64,000 bases of DNA from Corynebacterium silvaticum (GTDB lineage Bacteria > Actinomycetota > Actinomycetes > Mycobacteriales > Mycobacteriaceae): contig NZ_SDQO02000001.1 in the NCBI RefSeq assembly GCF_004382825.2, positions 248,001-312,000 on the forward strand. Reading direction: 5' to 3'. This document shows positions 17,157-26,382 of the stretch, piece after piece. A model generated the notes under the pieces. The model was not told the origin of the DNA and made no database searches. It saw only the letters and a program-made list of their open reading frames with translations. Numbering within the stretch: position 1 is the stretch's first letter; each line of letters begins with the position of its first letter. Both the position numbers and the translations under genes were made by a program.

Positions 17157-17666
17157 TCACCTTTTCTCCTGGAGCTCGTGTTTAATCCACTCTAGGAGCT
17201 GTGGCATCGCGGACTCAATCTGTATGCGGGCAGTCTCAAAATCTTGAGCATCACCGTAGTAGGGATCCTCTACGTCATACGTGTGCGCAGCCGGATCGAA
17301 TGTGCGTAGTAACCGGACTTTGTCAGGGGAGAATCCATAACGAAGCAGCGCATTGCGGTGCCCGCTGTCGAGCGCAATAAACAAGTCCGCATCCTCGTGT
17401 TTTTCGCCGAGTTGTGCCGCCCGGTGGCTGTCGCCATCGTAGCCGGCACGGCGGAGCTCAGCCAGCGCACGTTTGTCTGCCTTTTGCCCGATATGCCATC
17501 CGCCCGTGCCGCACGAGCTTACTGTGACGTATGGTGCTAGTCCTTCGTCTTCTATGACACTACGCAAAATCACATCTCCCATCGGCGAGCGGCAGATATT
17601 ACCGGTGCAGACAAACACAATGTGGAGGGAAGTACGGGGATTGTACTCAGAAGTCGAAGAAGTCAC
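17157..17666 (-). CDS. ptpA: Low-molecular-weight protein-tyrosine phosphatase
   Basis: 169 residues from GTG 17666, which has AAAGGA seven bases upstream; TTG 17672 lies too close to the site. The P-loop is VCTGNICRSP (Cx5RS, Cys nucleophile about residue 20), and the general acid is the Asp in VEDPYYGD (about 130). The family removes phosphate from Tyr. By gene order it corresponds to PtpA of Mycobacterium tuberculosis. It overlaps the upstream HAD gene by 20 bp, so the two are translationally coupled. SURF1 follows. Whether it is secreted or acts in the cell is not evident, as no export signal is seen. Confidence 0.92.
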   Translation of the reverse strand: MTSSTSEYNPRTSLHIVFVCTGNICRSPMGDVILRSVIEDEGLAPYVTVSSCGTGGWHIGQKADKRALAELRRAGYDGDSHRAAQLGEKHEDADLFIALDSGHRNALLRYGFSPDKVRLLRTFDPAAHTYDVEDPYYGDAQDFETARIQIESAMPQLLEWIKHELQEKR

Positions 17667-18297
17667 GGACAATTCCTTTCACATCCGCCATATCAGAAGC
17701 ATAGAAGTGTGCGCTTTCCCACTCGCTGGGGCAACCATGGCCCCAGCCCACGAGAACCGTGGGTATCCCGTATTCTTGGGCGCCCTCAACGTCGTGGAAG
17801 CGATCTCCGATCATGAGGATATCTGAGTTCCCAGTCTCCATGTTCATGGACTGCAACACATGGGCGATGACGTCTGATTTTGTTTTTCTTCCCGCTGCCG
17901 CATCAGCGCCACCGATGAAGTCAAAATGGTGAGCCACTCCTAGCTCCGTTAAGACCTCGCGGGCTAGACTCTCCGATTTACTTGTTGCCGTGCAGATGCG
18001 AAGACCTTGTGCTTTCCATTCGGGTAGTGCGTCGGCCCAACCGGCAAAAAGCTCGCAATCACGCCAGCCGCCGTCGTCGTAGTGGCGTCGAAAAGCAGCG
18101 AGAGCCGCAGACGTTGTGTCCGGATCCAGGTTGAGGGAACGCATAGTCTCATCCATGGGAGGTCCGGGGATGCGATGGAGCCAATCCTCATCGGGAACGG
18201 GGTGCCCAATGTGATTCATCGCCTCGATAAAACTTGTTCGGATGCCGGGGTAGGACCGAACGATAGTGCCATCAACGTCAATCAGAAGAGTGCTCAT
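17647..18297 (-). CDS. HAD-superfamily hydrolase, PtkA-like
   Basis: 216 residues. HAD motif I is DVDGTI (about 7-12), motif II the Ser/Thr in ATSKSES (about 105), motif III the Lys in RKTKSD, and motif IV MIGDRFHDVEGA (about 165). The cap position resembles phosphoglycolate phosphatases. Its place immediately upstream of ptpA matches the mycobacterial PtkA gene, whose product is reported to phosphorylate PtpA on tyrosine. The N-terminal extension known for PtkA is absent here: the protein starts at the HAD core. It may be a plain phosphatase or a PtkA equivalent; sequence cannot decide. Confidence 0.85.
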   Translation of the reverse strand: MSTLLIDVDGTIVRSYPGIRTSFIEAMNHIGHPVPDEDWLHRIPGPPMDETMRSLNLDPDTTSAALAAFRRHYDDGGWRDCELFAGWADALPEWKAQGLRICTATSKSESLAREVLTELGVAHHFDFIGGADAAAGRKTKSDVIAHVLQSMNMETGNSDILMIGDRFHDVEGAQEYGIPTVLVGWGHGCPSEWESAHFYASDMADVKGIVRDFFDF

Positions 18298-18327
18298 ACT
18301 TTGTAGTTTCCCACTAAACTCGGATCA

Positions 18328-19470
18328 GTGTTACACCGTTCTCCCCACGCCTTAGCTACGGCTGCCACCAACCAGACGCCAAGCACTCCTACCGTCCCAC
18401 CATTGTCGCGACTGCACGGCGATATTGATGCCCGAGGAGCGCGACTGGATTTTGCGGTCAACGTTGCAGATCCGACGCCACCGGAGTGGCTTGTGGCAGA
18501 TCTGGCCGCTGAGCTCTCTCATCTTGCCGGATACCCCCACGCTGAGCAGGATGCGTCTGCGCGACAACAGATCGCTCAATACCACGGAATTTCACCCGAT
18601 CACGTGCTCATCCTGTGTGGCGCTTCTGAGGGCTTTGCCATGCTTCCTCAGCTTAAACCCACTAAAGCGGCGCTTATTCACCCGAGCTTCAGCGAGCCAG
18701 ACCTTGTGCTTTTCGACGCCGGCGTGGAACTCCAGCGCATCATTCTCCCCGAGCCTTTCATATTGGACGGCGCCCTTTCCCTGGGGTCAGTGGAAGAAAC
18801 GGAACCAGACATGGTGGTCATCGGCAACCCCACCAACCCCACGGGAGTGCTCCACAGCGTTGATCAGCTCTGTGGGCTTCGGTCTCCTGGTCGCCACCTT
18901 GTTGTGGACGAGGCATTCATGGACATCGTGGGGGAAACCGAATCGATGATAGGGCCAGGAAAAGCGGGAGATCCACACTCCGGGTTTGATGACGTGATAG
19001 TCCTGAGGAGCCTGACCAAGACATGGTCGATCGCAGGCTTGCGGGTGGGATACCTGGTGGCGAGCCCCACCGTGATTCGCACGCTCACTCACGGAAGAGC
19101 TCACTGGCCGGTGGGAAGCCTGGCGTTTCGGGCTATCCAATCCATCATGACTACGGGCGTTGGTCAGCTGGAGGCCTTGAGAAGCGCTGTAGCCCGGCAT
19201 CGAGAAGACATGGTGGAACAGCTAGACCACGCTGGTTTTAGCCTGGTAGCCCCGTCAGTGGCTCCTTTTATCCTTGTCCAGCCGCCAGCTGAGATGCGTG
19301 GGGATGCCGAACACGTGCGTAGGGAGCTGTTGAGCTTGGGCATCGCTGTGAGGCGCTGCGACACTTTCCCTGGCCTAGACTCAACCTATTGGCGCTTAGC
19401 AGTTCGCCCTGGCGAATACGTTGGTGAGCTGTTAGAAAAGCTACAGCAGATTGGAGTAGACCCGAAGTGA
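18328..19470 (+). CDS. PLP-dependent aminotransferase, CobC / histidinol-phosphate type
   Basis: 380 residues, class I/II aminotransferase fold. Features are GNPTNPTG (cofactor and substrate contact, about 170), DEAFMDI (Asp that binds the pyridine nitrogen), and SLTKTWSIAGLRVGY (Schiff-base Lys, about 235). C-terminal WRLAVRPGE contains the carboxylate-binding Arg. Gene order equals the mycobacterial Rv2231c locus, annotated CobC: L-threonine-phosphate decarboxylase-like or histidinol-phosphate aminotransferase-like. Its real substrate is open. TTG 18328 is taken as start; the first ~15 residues are unconserved-looking. Its stop overlaps the start of the NIF3 gene (GTGA). Confidence 0.85.
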   Translation: MLHRSPHALATAATNQTPSTPTVPPLSRLHGDIDARGARLDFAVNVADPTPPEWLVADLAAELSHLAGYPHAEQDASARQQIAQYHGISPDHVLILCGASEGFAMLPQLKPTKAALIHPSFSEPDLVLFDAGVELQRIILPEPFILDGALSLGSVEETEPDMVVIGNPTNPTGVLHSVDQLCGLRSPGRHLVVDEAFMDIVGETESMIGPGKAGDPHSGFDDVIVLRSLTKTWSIAGLRVGYLVASPTVIRTLTHGRAHWPVGSLAFRAIQSIMTTGVGQLEALRSAVARHREDMVEQLDHAGFSLVAPSVAPFILVQPPAEMRGDAEHVRRELLSLGIAVRRCDTFPGLDSTYWRLAVRPGEYVGELLEKLQQIGVDPK

Positions 19471-20633
19471 CTCAGAATACCCGGACCACAGTCGCAGATG
19501 TACGTTCCGTCATGGAGGATGCTTATCCGCCGTACCTTGCGGAAAAATGGGATGCAGTGGGTCTCATCTGCGGCGATCCTCAGCAAGAGGTACGCACAAT
19601 TGTCTTAGCACTTGACTGCACCCAAGAAGTTGCGGAAGCCGCGGTTCAAGCAGGAGCCGACATGCTTATCGTGCATCACCCATTGTTGTTGCGCGGCGTG
19701 ACCTCTGTGGCTGCGGATACTCCCAAGGGCAAGGTCATACACACCCTGATCCGTGGGGGAGTCGCGCTCTTTGCTGCCCACACCAACGCGGATTCCGCGC
19801 GCCCTGGAGTCAACGACAAGCTTGCTGAACTCGTTGGCATCGTGCCAGGGCGCCCCGTGCAACCCAAACCACAAGGAATAGACAAGTGGGGAGTGCAGGT
19901 GCCCGCGGAAGCAGTGGAAGCCGTCAAGCGTTCGCTTTTCGACGCCGGCGCGGGGCAGATCGGTAAGTATTCGGAATGCAGTTTCGACATCACGGGAACA
20001 GGCCAATTCCTGCCTGACAACGATGCCACTCCACACACAGGAGTTCCTGGGGACCTTCACACAGGCCCCGAGATAAGGGTCGAATTCGTCGCACCGCGCG
20101 CTATGCGCAGCGCGATTATGACGGCGCTGCGCGCCACCCATCCTTATGAGGAACCAGCTTTTGACGTGGTGAGCATGGAAGACACACAGGATCTTTCTCG
20201 TGCCTACGGACTCGGCCGGATAGGAACGCTGCCAGAACCTATGCGTTTTGCCGATTTTGTCCAACAAGTCGCTAACGCACTCCCAGAAACAAGCTGGGGC
20301 GTGCGTGCTGCGGGAGACCCCGAAGCACTAGTACAGACGATTGCCGTGTCATCTGGCTCAGGGGACTCCTTCCTGGACGCCGTGGCACGGCTAGGCGTTG
20401 ACGTGTACGTGACATCTGATCTGCGCCATCACCCAGCCGACGAGTCGCGCCGGGCACACGGACCATTCCTGGTGGACACAGCGCATTGGGCTAGCGAATA
20501 TCCGTGGACGGAACAGGCCTCGGAGATTCTGGCACGTGCGTTGCCAGACGTGACGGTGGATATTGTGCCTATCAGAACTGATCCGTGGACGCTGTCGGCG
20601 CATCCGCAGTCGGTTGGGGAAAAGTCGTTATAA
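19467..20633 (+). CDS. NIF3 / GTP cyclohydrolase I type 2 homologue
   Basis: 388 residues, starting with GTG 19467 that overlaps the preceding stop by 4 bp. NIF3 family metal-binding signature IVHHPLLL (about 70), a distal H/E region (HAGLxAADESxR-type; here RHHPADESRRAHG and VDTAHWASE), and a central insert (about 140-250) with the PII-like domain common in larger NIF3 proteins. The family is hexameric and binds two metals; a physiological role is not settled. It probably forms an operon with the aminotransferase upstream, and with the zinc-ribbon and RNase H genes after a 155-bp gap. Confidence 0.9.
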   Translation: MTQNTRTTVADVRSVMEDAYPPYLAEKWDAVGLICGDPQQEVRTIVLALDCTQEVAEAAVQAGADMLIVHHPLLLRGVTSVAADTPKGKVIHTLIRGGVALFAAHTNADSARPGVNDKLAELVGIVPGRPVQPKPQGIDKWGVQVPAEAVEAVKRSLFDAGAGQIGKYSECSFDITGTGQFLPDNDATPHTGVPGDLHTGPEIRVEFVAPRAMRSAIMTALRATHPYEEPAFDVVSMEDTQDLSRAYGLGRIGTLPEPMRFADFVQQVANALPETSWGVRAAGDPEALVQTIAVSSGSGDSFLDAVARLGVDVYVTSDLRHHPADESRRAHGPFLVDTAHWASEYPWTEQASEILARALPDVTVDIVPIRTDPWTLSAHPQSVGEKSL

Positions 20634-20788
20634 GGTGGGCGTCGAGAAGCCTAAGGCGATGGTCGTGGCTGTTTCTTCCTTTGCCCTGAAAAGGCTATGA
20701 TTAGGGGCTTGCTTGCGCTCGTCGCCGACCGGCACGCAGCCTGTGATAACTCGACAAAGACTACAGAAACCTGAAGGTAAGGACTCTC

Positions 20789-21505
20789 ATGAAGCTTGAT
20801 CGCACACTACAACCGCTGCTGCTGGAGTTGTCCACCATCACCCGCGCGGCATCCACGAGTGTGGCGCCAAAGGTCAGCGAAGAACAAGAAGAACTTGATC
20901 GTCTGATGAGTGAGCAGTCTCGTAACCGCGAGGCCGCAGCTGCCGCGCATATGGCCGTCGATGATATGGAACTAGAGATTCGTCGTATCCAGGAAGACGA
21001 GCGCAAACTGCGCCGCCGTGAGCAAGACGGTAAACGTCAGCTCACCGCAGAGACGGACATTGAGAGGCGGCGTGACATTAAACACGACATATATTCCGCC
21101 AAGTCTCGCATCGCAGACCTTATGAGCGAGCTGCAAGAAGCCCATAACGAGATCCACGCCTTGCGCAACAACCTTGAGGTTAATCAAGCGCGAGTCGTGG
21201 ACACAGACACCAAAATCGAGGCAGCCCGCAGGGCCCTGGAAGCTCTTCCCGTAGACACCACCGCAGCAACTCAAGAGGAAAGAATCACCCAGTTGCGGGA
21301 CCTGCTGCCAGAGGACATCATCGTGGAGTTTGATTCGCAGCGCGACATCAACGACGTAGGAGTGGCTGCTTTTAACGGGCGCAGCTGTGGCGGCTGCTTT
21401 ATTATCCTTCCGCCCGCCGATATTTCTATGATCCGCAATACCCCCATGAATATTCTTCCCCAGTGCCCTGACTGCGGCAGCTATCTTGTGAGGCAGGCAA
21501 GCTGA
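20789..21505 (+). CDS. Coiled-coil zinc-ribbon protein (C4-type, DUF164-like)
   Basis: 238 residues. Residues about 25-165 form a long charged coiled coil with heptad-like Leu/Ile spacing. The C-terminus holds a zinc ribbon with CGGC (about 203) and CPDCGSYL (about 227). This is the Rv2229c family, found in actinobacteria beside NIF3 and RNase H. The role is unknown; the coiled coil with zinc ribbon suggests binding of nucleic acid or a protein partner. The stop and the start of the next gene overlap by one base (TGATG), so they are coupled. Confidence 0.88.
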   Translation: MKLDRTLQPLLLELSTITRAASTSVAPKVSEEQEELDRLMSEQSRNREAAAAAHMAVDDMELEIRRIQEDERKLRRREQDGKRQLTAETDIERRRDIKHDIYSAKSRIADLMSELQEAHNEIHALRNNLEVNQARVVDTDTKIEAARRALEALPVDTTAATQEERITQLRDLLPEDIIVEFDSQRDINDVGVAAFNGRSCGGCFIILPPADISMIRNTPMNILPQCPDCGSYLVRQAS

Positions 21506-22662
21506 TGAAGGTCATCATCGAAGCAGACGGAGGCTCTCGCGGAAATCCAGGCGTTGCCGGATCCGGGATCGTGCTTTTCGACGCCACCCATACCACCATT
21601 CTGCGTCGCCTGGCCTACATCGTGGGCACTGCGACAAATAATGTTGCGGAATACCACGCGCTCTTAAACGGGTTGACCGCCGCGCGCGAGCTGGGCGCAA
21701 CAGAAGTGGACGTCCTGATGGACTCCAAACTTGTGGTGGAACAGATGTCGGGACGCTGGAAAATCAAACACCCTGACATGAAAGAGCTTGCCCGCACATG
21801 CAGGGATATTGCCTCCGGATTTGCTTCGATCACGTACACGTGGATTCCGCGTAAACAGAATGCGCGAGCAGACGAATTGGCCAATAAAGCCATGGATGCC
21901 TTAGCTCAAGGAGCTCAGCCGGGGTTCCTAGACCTAGGCGGCGATTCCCCCTCTGCGACAAGTCACACCGAGCCGACAGCGAAAAAAGATGCTTGCGCTG
22001 GAGACCAGCACGCTACTGCACCAAAAACATGGAATGGTGCGACCACAGACGCCACCCGATTCCTTCTGTTGCGTCACGGGCAAACCCCGATGTCTGCGGC
22101 ACGCCAGTACAGCGGGCTCAGCAACCCGAGTCTTTCCGAGCTGGGGCGCTATCAAGCAGAGCGCGCCGCGCAGTACCTCGCCTCCCGTGGAGGAATTGAC
22201 GTGATTGTGTCGTCTCCGCTCAAACGTTGCCAAGAAACGGCGACGGCAGCTGCGCGAGCACTCGGGATGAACGATATCCGGACCGTAGATGATCTGAAAG
22301 AGATGGACTTTGGGCAATGGGACGGCCTGACGTTTAGCCAAGCCCATGACTCAGACCCCGAGTTACACCAGCAATGGCTTGCAGATCCCAAGATTGCTCC
22401 TCCCGGCGGAGAAGCGCTTGTGCAGGCTCATCGGCGGATAAAACGGGTCAGAGAAGAGCTGCAGCGCGAATACGGGGAGGCCACCATCCTCGTGGTGAGC
22501 CATGTGACCCCCATCAAATCCATCCTGCGTCAGGCGCTGGAGGCCCCCGCCGGGATGTTCCATCGGATGCATCTTGATCTAGCGTCGTTATCCATTGCCG
22601 AGTTTTACTCGGATGGTCCCACGTGCGTTCGACTGGTCAACGACACGTCGTATCTGCGCTAG
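21505..22662 (+). CDS. Bifunctional RNase H and acid (histidine) phosphatase
   Basis: 385 residues. N-terminal RNase HI domain (about 1-140): IEADGGSRGNPG near the start (catalytic Asp), NNVAEYHALLNGL (Glu), VLMDSKLVVEQM (Asp) and ARADELANKAM. A linker (about 140-185) joins a phosphoglycerate-mutase-type domain with LLRHGQT (phospho-His, about 193), ERAAQYL, SSPLKRC and VVSHVTPIK (second His). This fused arrangement is known in actinobacteria (Rv2228c), where the phosphatase half is CobC/alpha-ribazole-phosphatase-like. It removes RNA from RNA-DNA hybrids. Coupled to the zinc-ribbon gene. Confidence 0.93.
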   Translation: MKVIIEADGGSRGNPGVAGSGIVLFDATHTTILRRLAYIVGTATNNVAEYHALLNGLTAARELGATEVDVLMDSKLVVEQMSGRWKIKHPDMKELARTCRDIASGFASITYTWIPRKQNARADELANKAMDALAQGAQPGFLDLGGDSPSATSHTEPTAKKDACAGDQHATAPKTWNGATTDATRFLLLRHGQTPMSAARQYSGLSNPSLSELGRYQAERAAQYLASRGGIDVIVSSPLKRCQETATAAARALGMNDIRTVDDLKEMDFGQWDGLTFSQAHDSDPELHQQWLADPKIAPPGGEALVQAHRRIKRVREELQREYGEATILVVSHVTPIKSILRQALEAPAGMFHRMHLDLASLSIAEFYSDGPTCVRLVNDTSYLR

Positions 22663-22738
22663 ATCTTTGTGAGAACCGCTAGCGCTATTCCTGCAGAATT
22701 AGCAGCTTGGGGCGCATAGTAGTAGAGTCACAACAGCG

Positions 22739-23150
<412 letters not shown>

Positions 23151-23230
23151 CGCCCTATTTTTCTGCGCACAAAACCCCGTTGAAGAATTGGACAGGCAGA
23201 GTTCCCCAGAATATGCCATGATCGGAAAGC

Positions 23231-24616
23231 ATGAAGCTCTACGCTGCCTTCCGTGATTTTGGTGCGATCGCAGATGAATATGGTGTGACCACGCGTTTTC
23301 CTCAAGAAGTAGAAAACCAGGCGCATCAGCTTATCGACGCCCTCCCGGACCGCCGAATAGATCGGCGCGATATTGAGCTATTAACGATTGACCCGGCTGG
23401 CTCACAAGACCTCGATCAAGCGGTATGCATTGAGAAAACCCCCGAGGGGTTTCGCATCTTTTATGCCATCGCCGATGTTGCCGCTTTTTTGAATTATGGC
23501 GGGGGCGACCTTGTATCACAGGAGTCTTTACTCAGAGGACAAACGATCTACCTCCCGGACGAGCCAGCACGGCTGCACCCGGCCGCGCTTTCTGAGGGGG
23601 CAGCGAGCCTTTTACCTGCTGTGGAGAGACCAGCTGTGCTGTGGACTATCGATATTGATTCCGTGGGGGAAGTGACCGATTTCAGGCTGGATAGAGCATT
23701 GGTGCGCAGCCGAGCTCGGTTTGATTATGAGCGCGTCCAACAGGACTACACAGATGGCTCGCTGCATCCCTCACTTCTTTACTTATTTGAGGTCGGGCGT
23801 GTGCGTCGGCACAGCAAGCTGCGGTCAACCGCAATAAATCTGCGTATGCCCAGCCAAAGCGTAGAAAAAGAACCAGATGGGGAGATCCACCTGGTGATCG
23901 AACCTCGTTATGAATCTATGGATGCTAACTCAGAGATTTCTCTGCTTGCTGGAATGTGCGCCGGAAACCTTATGGCTCAGCACGGGGTGGGCGTGCTGCG
24001 CACTCTTGCACCCGCTAGCAAAAGTGCGTTGGAAGCCTTCACTCAAGAAGCCATAGCGTTGGGCTTTCCAGCAGACGTAGATCTTGACAGCATTTCTCTG
24101 GACGAACCACGGTCGATGGTGTTGATGCGAGCAGCGCAGAAGTTACTGAGAGGTGCCGAGTACCGAGTCTTAGGGGAAGAGGAGGCAGAAGTTCACGCAG
24201 GCGTGGGCGGTTATTATTCGCATGTCACCGCGCCATTGCGTCGCCTCATAGACCGCTATGCCACAGAAATATGCCTGTCTCTGTATCACGAGCAGCCGAT
24301 TCCCTCATGGGTTAGCGACACTCTTCCGGGGGCCGTAGCTGCGATGAAGCACAGTAGTGTGACAGCGAGCGCAGTGGATAAGGCATGCCTTGATCTCACA
24401 GAGGCCACAGTGCTTGCTCCTTGGGTCGGGCATAATTTTAAAGCTGTGGTCCTGAGCAATAACACAGCTAGCGCGAGCTCTAGGATCTTTGTAGAAGATC
24501 CACCGGTTATTGCGGAGTGCTTGGGACTACCCGCCATTGGAGAACAAACCACTGTGACGTTGGTTAGTACAGACGTGGAGAAACGCGAGATACGCTTCGC
24601 CTGGCCTGCGGATTAA
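23231..24616 (+). CDS. RNB-domain exoribonuclease (RNase II family)
   Basis: 461 residues from ATG 23231. The RNB domain starts near residue 50, with IDPAGSQDLDQAV (Asp cluster for metals), YAIADVAAF and PARLHPAALSE, and continues to YYSHVTAPLRRLIDRY (about 335). The enzyme family degrades RNA 3' to 5'. No cold-shock domain precedes the catalytic domain and only a short region follows it, so it is smaller than E. coli RNase II; this short form is usual in actinobacteria. It contains an exact copy of the 13-mer motif at 23329. The gene sits alone after rnpB and is convergent with the galactokinase-like gene. Confidence 0.9.
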   Translation: MKLYAAFRDFGAIADEYGVTTRFPQEVENQAHQLIDALPDRRIDRRDIELLTIDPAGSQDLDQAVCIEKTPEGFRIFYAIADVAAFLNYGGGDLVSQESLLRGQTIYLPDEPARLHPAALSEGAASLLPAVERPAVLWTIDIDSVGEVTDFRLDRALVRSRARFDYERVQQDYTDGSLHPSLLYLFEVGRVRRHSKLRSTAINLRMPSQSVEKEPDGEIHLVIEPRYESMDANSEISLLAGMCAGNLMAQHGVGVLRTLAPASKSALEAFTQEAIALGFPADVDLDSISLDEPRSMVLMRAAQKLLRGAEYRVLGEEEAEVHAGVGGYYSHVTAPLRRLIDRYATEICLSLYHEQPIPSWVSDTLPGAVAAMKHSSVTASAVDKACLDLTEATVLAPWVGHNFKAVVLSNNTASASSRIFVEDPPVIAECLGLPAIGEQTTVTLVSTDVEKREIRFAWPAD

Positions 24617-24622
24617 GACGTG

Positions 24623-25909
24623 TTAAGACCCTGAGGTGGCCACGTGGCCGTCGAGAAGCTCTACAACGGTAAGGCCGTCTGCCGAGGCATCAGCGGCAAA
24701 GTTTTCCACGCGAGAACGCTCCACCAACACAACAACTGCATCTGATAAACCGGCTGCGGCACTGCGGGCGCTGAAAGCGCCTCGGACCATGCACAGCTGG
24801 GCTAGCGCAGAGTCTGCTCCCGTGACGCCATAGAGCTTTTCTGTATTCGCCTGCGAATTACACAGCAGGGGAAACATGTCGGCATGCCTCCGTGAACGAA
24901 CCGCCTGCGTCAGTTCTAAGGCCGCCGAGGTTTCCGTGGTCAAAAATTCTAGCCACTGGGTTGCCTCCTCGATATGGGGGACATCATCCGGCCCCTTAAT
25001 CTCATGCACAGCGCGCAACCAGTCGATGACCCTGCTTTCCGCATCCGGGAGCATCCTTAAGCTCTCTGCAGCGAAGGCTTTGGTGGCCTCCGCGATGAAC
25101 TTTTCTCGGCGCAGCACTTCCTGGGCCCGATCTGAATGCGTGGGGGGAGCGATAACCAGTGCGACAGTGCGGGTGGGGTCGCCAATCGGATGCGCAGCCT
25201 GCGTGATTGATCCATCGGCATAGTCGATAATGTTGAGCTGTCCCGTGGCTCCCCGTAAGGCAGTAGTAAAACGCGCACGCAATACTGGGTGGTCACCCAT
25301 GGCTATAGCCGCTTGGAAGCAGACCTCAGCAAACTTTGCTCGCACAGGGGCAGAATCAATCTCCTCATAATCACCGGCGAGAGACAACGCAGCAGCGACC
25401 AGCATCGACTCGTTTTCTCCTAAACCGGCATGCGGCGGAATCTGGTTGATGACAGTGACGTCGAATCCGCGTGAATCTCGACTAAGCATTTGGCGATGAA
25501 CCATGGTGTAGACCAAAACAGCAAGTCGTGAGGCTTCAGTGTTTTCCGGCGCACCCGAAACATCGTGCGCAGGTCCATCTGTGGAACTAAGAGAAGACTG
25601 CCAGTGCGTCACAGCATCGAGTGAGACCGTGGTTGGGGGCAACTCCGATAGCTCGCCGGTGTGGGTGAGCTGGTAGGAGGTCACGTTTATTTGATCATCC
25701 CCCCGTGGGGAAACTGAAACGGCGGTGCGCAGGTCTGACAAGCTTGTTAAGACCACACCACCCGCATGGTCTGTGTGGTCTCCTATCAACGACCACGTTG
25801 CCGGTGCTGATGCCGCAGAAATCAGATCAGATTCGCATCCGACACGACGAGAATGCAGCTGTAGTGCATGATCGACAACGCTGACCTCGGGGTGGGGCCA
25901 CACTGGCAT
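24623..25909 (-). CDS. Galactokinase-like GHMP protein with eroded active-site motifs
   Basis: 428 residues, galactokinase length. Residues about 37-57 (ATWSLIGDHTDHAGGVVL) match the GalK substrate signature with Asp for Glu. However, the ATP loop, normally P-x-x-x-G-L-S-S-S, reads PPHAGLGENES; the MDQ catalytic-Asp motif is not visible, the region reading MGDHPVLRARF; and the C-terminal Gly-rich motif (GAGFGG in true kinases) reads SARSAAAGLSD. The frame is open throughout and codon use looks normal. It may be a non-catalytic relative with a binding role. No other Leloir genes are near. Confidence 0.7.
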   Translation of the reverse strand: MPVWPHPEVSVVDHALQLHSRRVGCESDLISAASAPATWSLIGDHTDHAGGVVLTSLSDLRTAVSVSPRGDDQINVTSYQLTHTGELSELPPTTVSLDAVTHWQSSLSSTDGPAHDVSGAPENTEASRLAVLVYTMVHRQMLSRDSRGFDVTVINQIPPHAGLGENESMLVAAALSLAGDYEEIDSAPVRAKFAEVCFQAAIAMGDHPVLRARFTTALRGATGQLNIIDYADGSITQAAHPIGDPTRTVALVIAPPTHSDRAQEVLRREKFIAEATKAFAAESLRMLPDAESRVIDWLRAVHEIKGPDDVPHIEEATQWLEFLTTETSAALELTQAVRSRRHADMFPLLCNSQANTEKLYGVTGADSALAQLCMVRGAFSARSAAAGLSDAVVVLVERSRVENFAADASADGLTVVELLDGHVATSGS

Positions 25910-26004
25910 ACGAAGCTCCTCTACATAAAACGATCGACGGCGCGGTGATTCGCGCGACGCTTCATTTACTTTAGTGGTTTTGCAAAGACGAGGAGGCTAC
26001 TACG

Positions 26005-26079
26005 GTGACGCTCATAATCGCGTGGCAGATCTTTGCTCCCATGGACATCTTCACTGAGTTGGTGGCATTCTTGCAGTAG
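26005..26079 (+). CDS. Possible small hydrophobic peptide (24 aa)
   Basis: Begins with GTG 26005 and ends with TAG 26077-26079. An AGGAGG Shine-Dalgarno sequence at 25991-25996, eight bases from the start, is one of the best in the window. The translated peptide is almost all hydrophobic (IIAWQIF, ELVAFL) with two acidic residues, as in a short membrane or amphipathic peptide. It lies just upstream of the 61-residue gene and may be a leader. There is no family match; the case rests on the ribosome-binding site and composition. Confidence 0.4.
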   Translation: MTLIIAWQIFAPMDIFTELVAFLQ

Positions 26080-26131
26080 GGGCCTTGCTCTAAGAAGTTT
26101 GGCTCGAAAGCCTGATACAAGGAGTTTTAGC

Positions 26132-26317
26132 ATGCACCATGAAGATGAAAAGTGGTTCTACAACCAAGCTACTGGGCAAGTGGAGCAGGGGAAAGCCTCA
26201 AGTTTTGAAAACAGGATGGGACCCTATGATACGAGGGAAGAAGCAGAACACGCCCTCGACAAAGTAAAAGAGCGCAATGAGGCAGCAGACGCTGCCGATG
26301 AAGAGTGGGAGGACTAA
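26132..26317 (+). CDS. Small acidic protein, conserved-looking
   Basis: 61 residues from ATG 26132, which has AAGGAG seven to eight bases before it; a longer in-frame ORF from 26033 has no such support. Very hydrophilic: an N-terminal KWFYNQATGQVEQG segment, a GPYDTREEAEHAL helix and an acidic tail ending EEWED. The GPY-x-TREEA segment resembles SPOR-like or methionine-aminopeptidase-associated small proteins seen in actinobacteria, but the function is unknown. Confidence 0.7.
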   Translation: MHHEDEKWFYNQATGQVEQGKASSFENRMGPYDTREEAEHALDKVKERNEAADAADEEWED

Positions 26318-26332
26318 TCCTGTGCGCTTAGT

Positions 26333-26368
26333 GGACAAAGAGACGGCCTATAGGGGCCGCTCTTTGTC
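26333..26368. terminator. Terminator between convergent genes
   Basis: A 9-bp stem (GACAAAGAG with CTCTTTGTC) extended by an inner CGGCC/GGCCG pairing, between the small acidic gene and the CHAD gene. There is no long T-run. Confidence 0.55.
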
Positions 26369-26382
26369 TCTATAGTCAGCGA

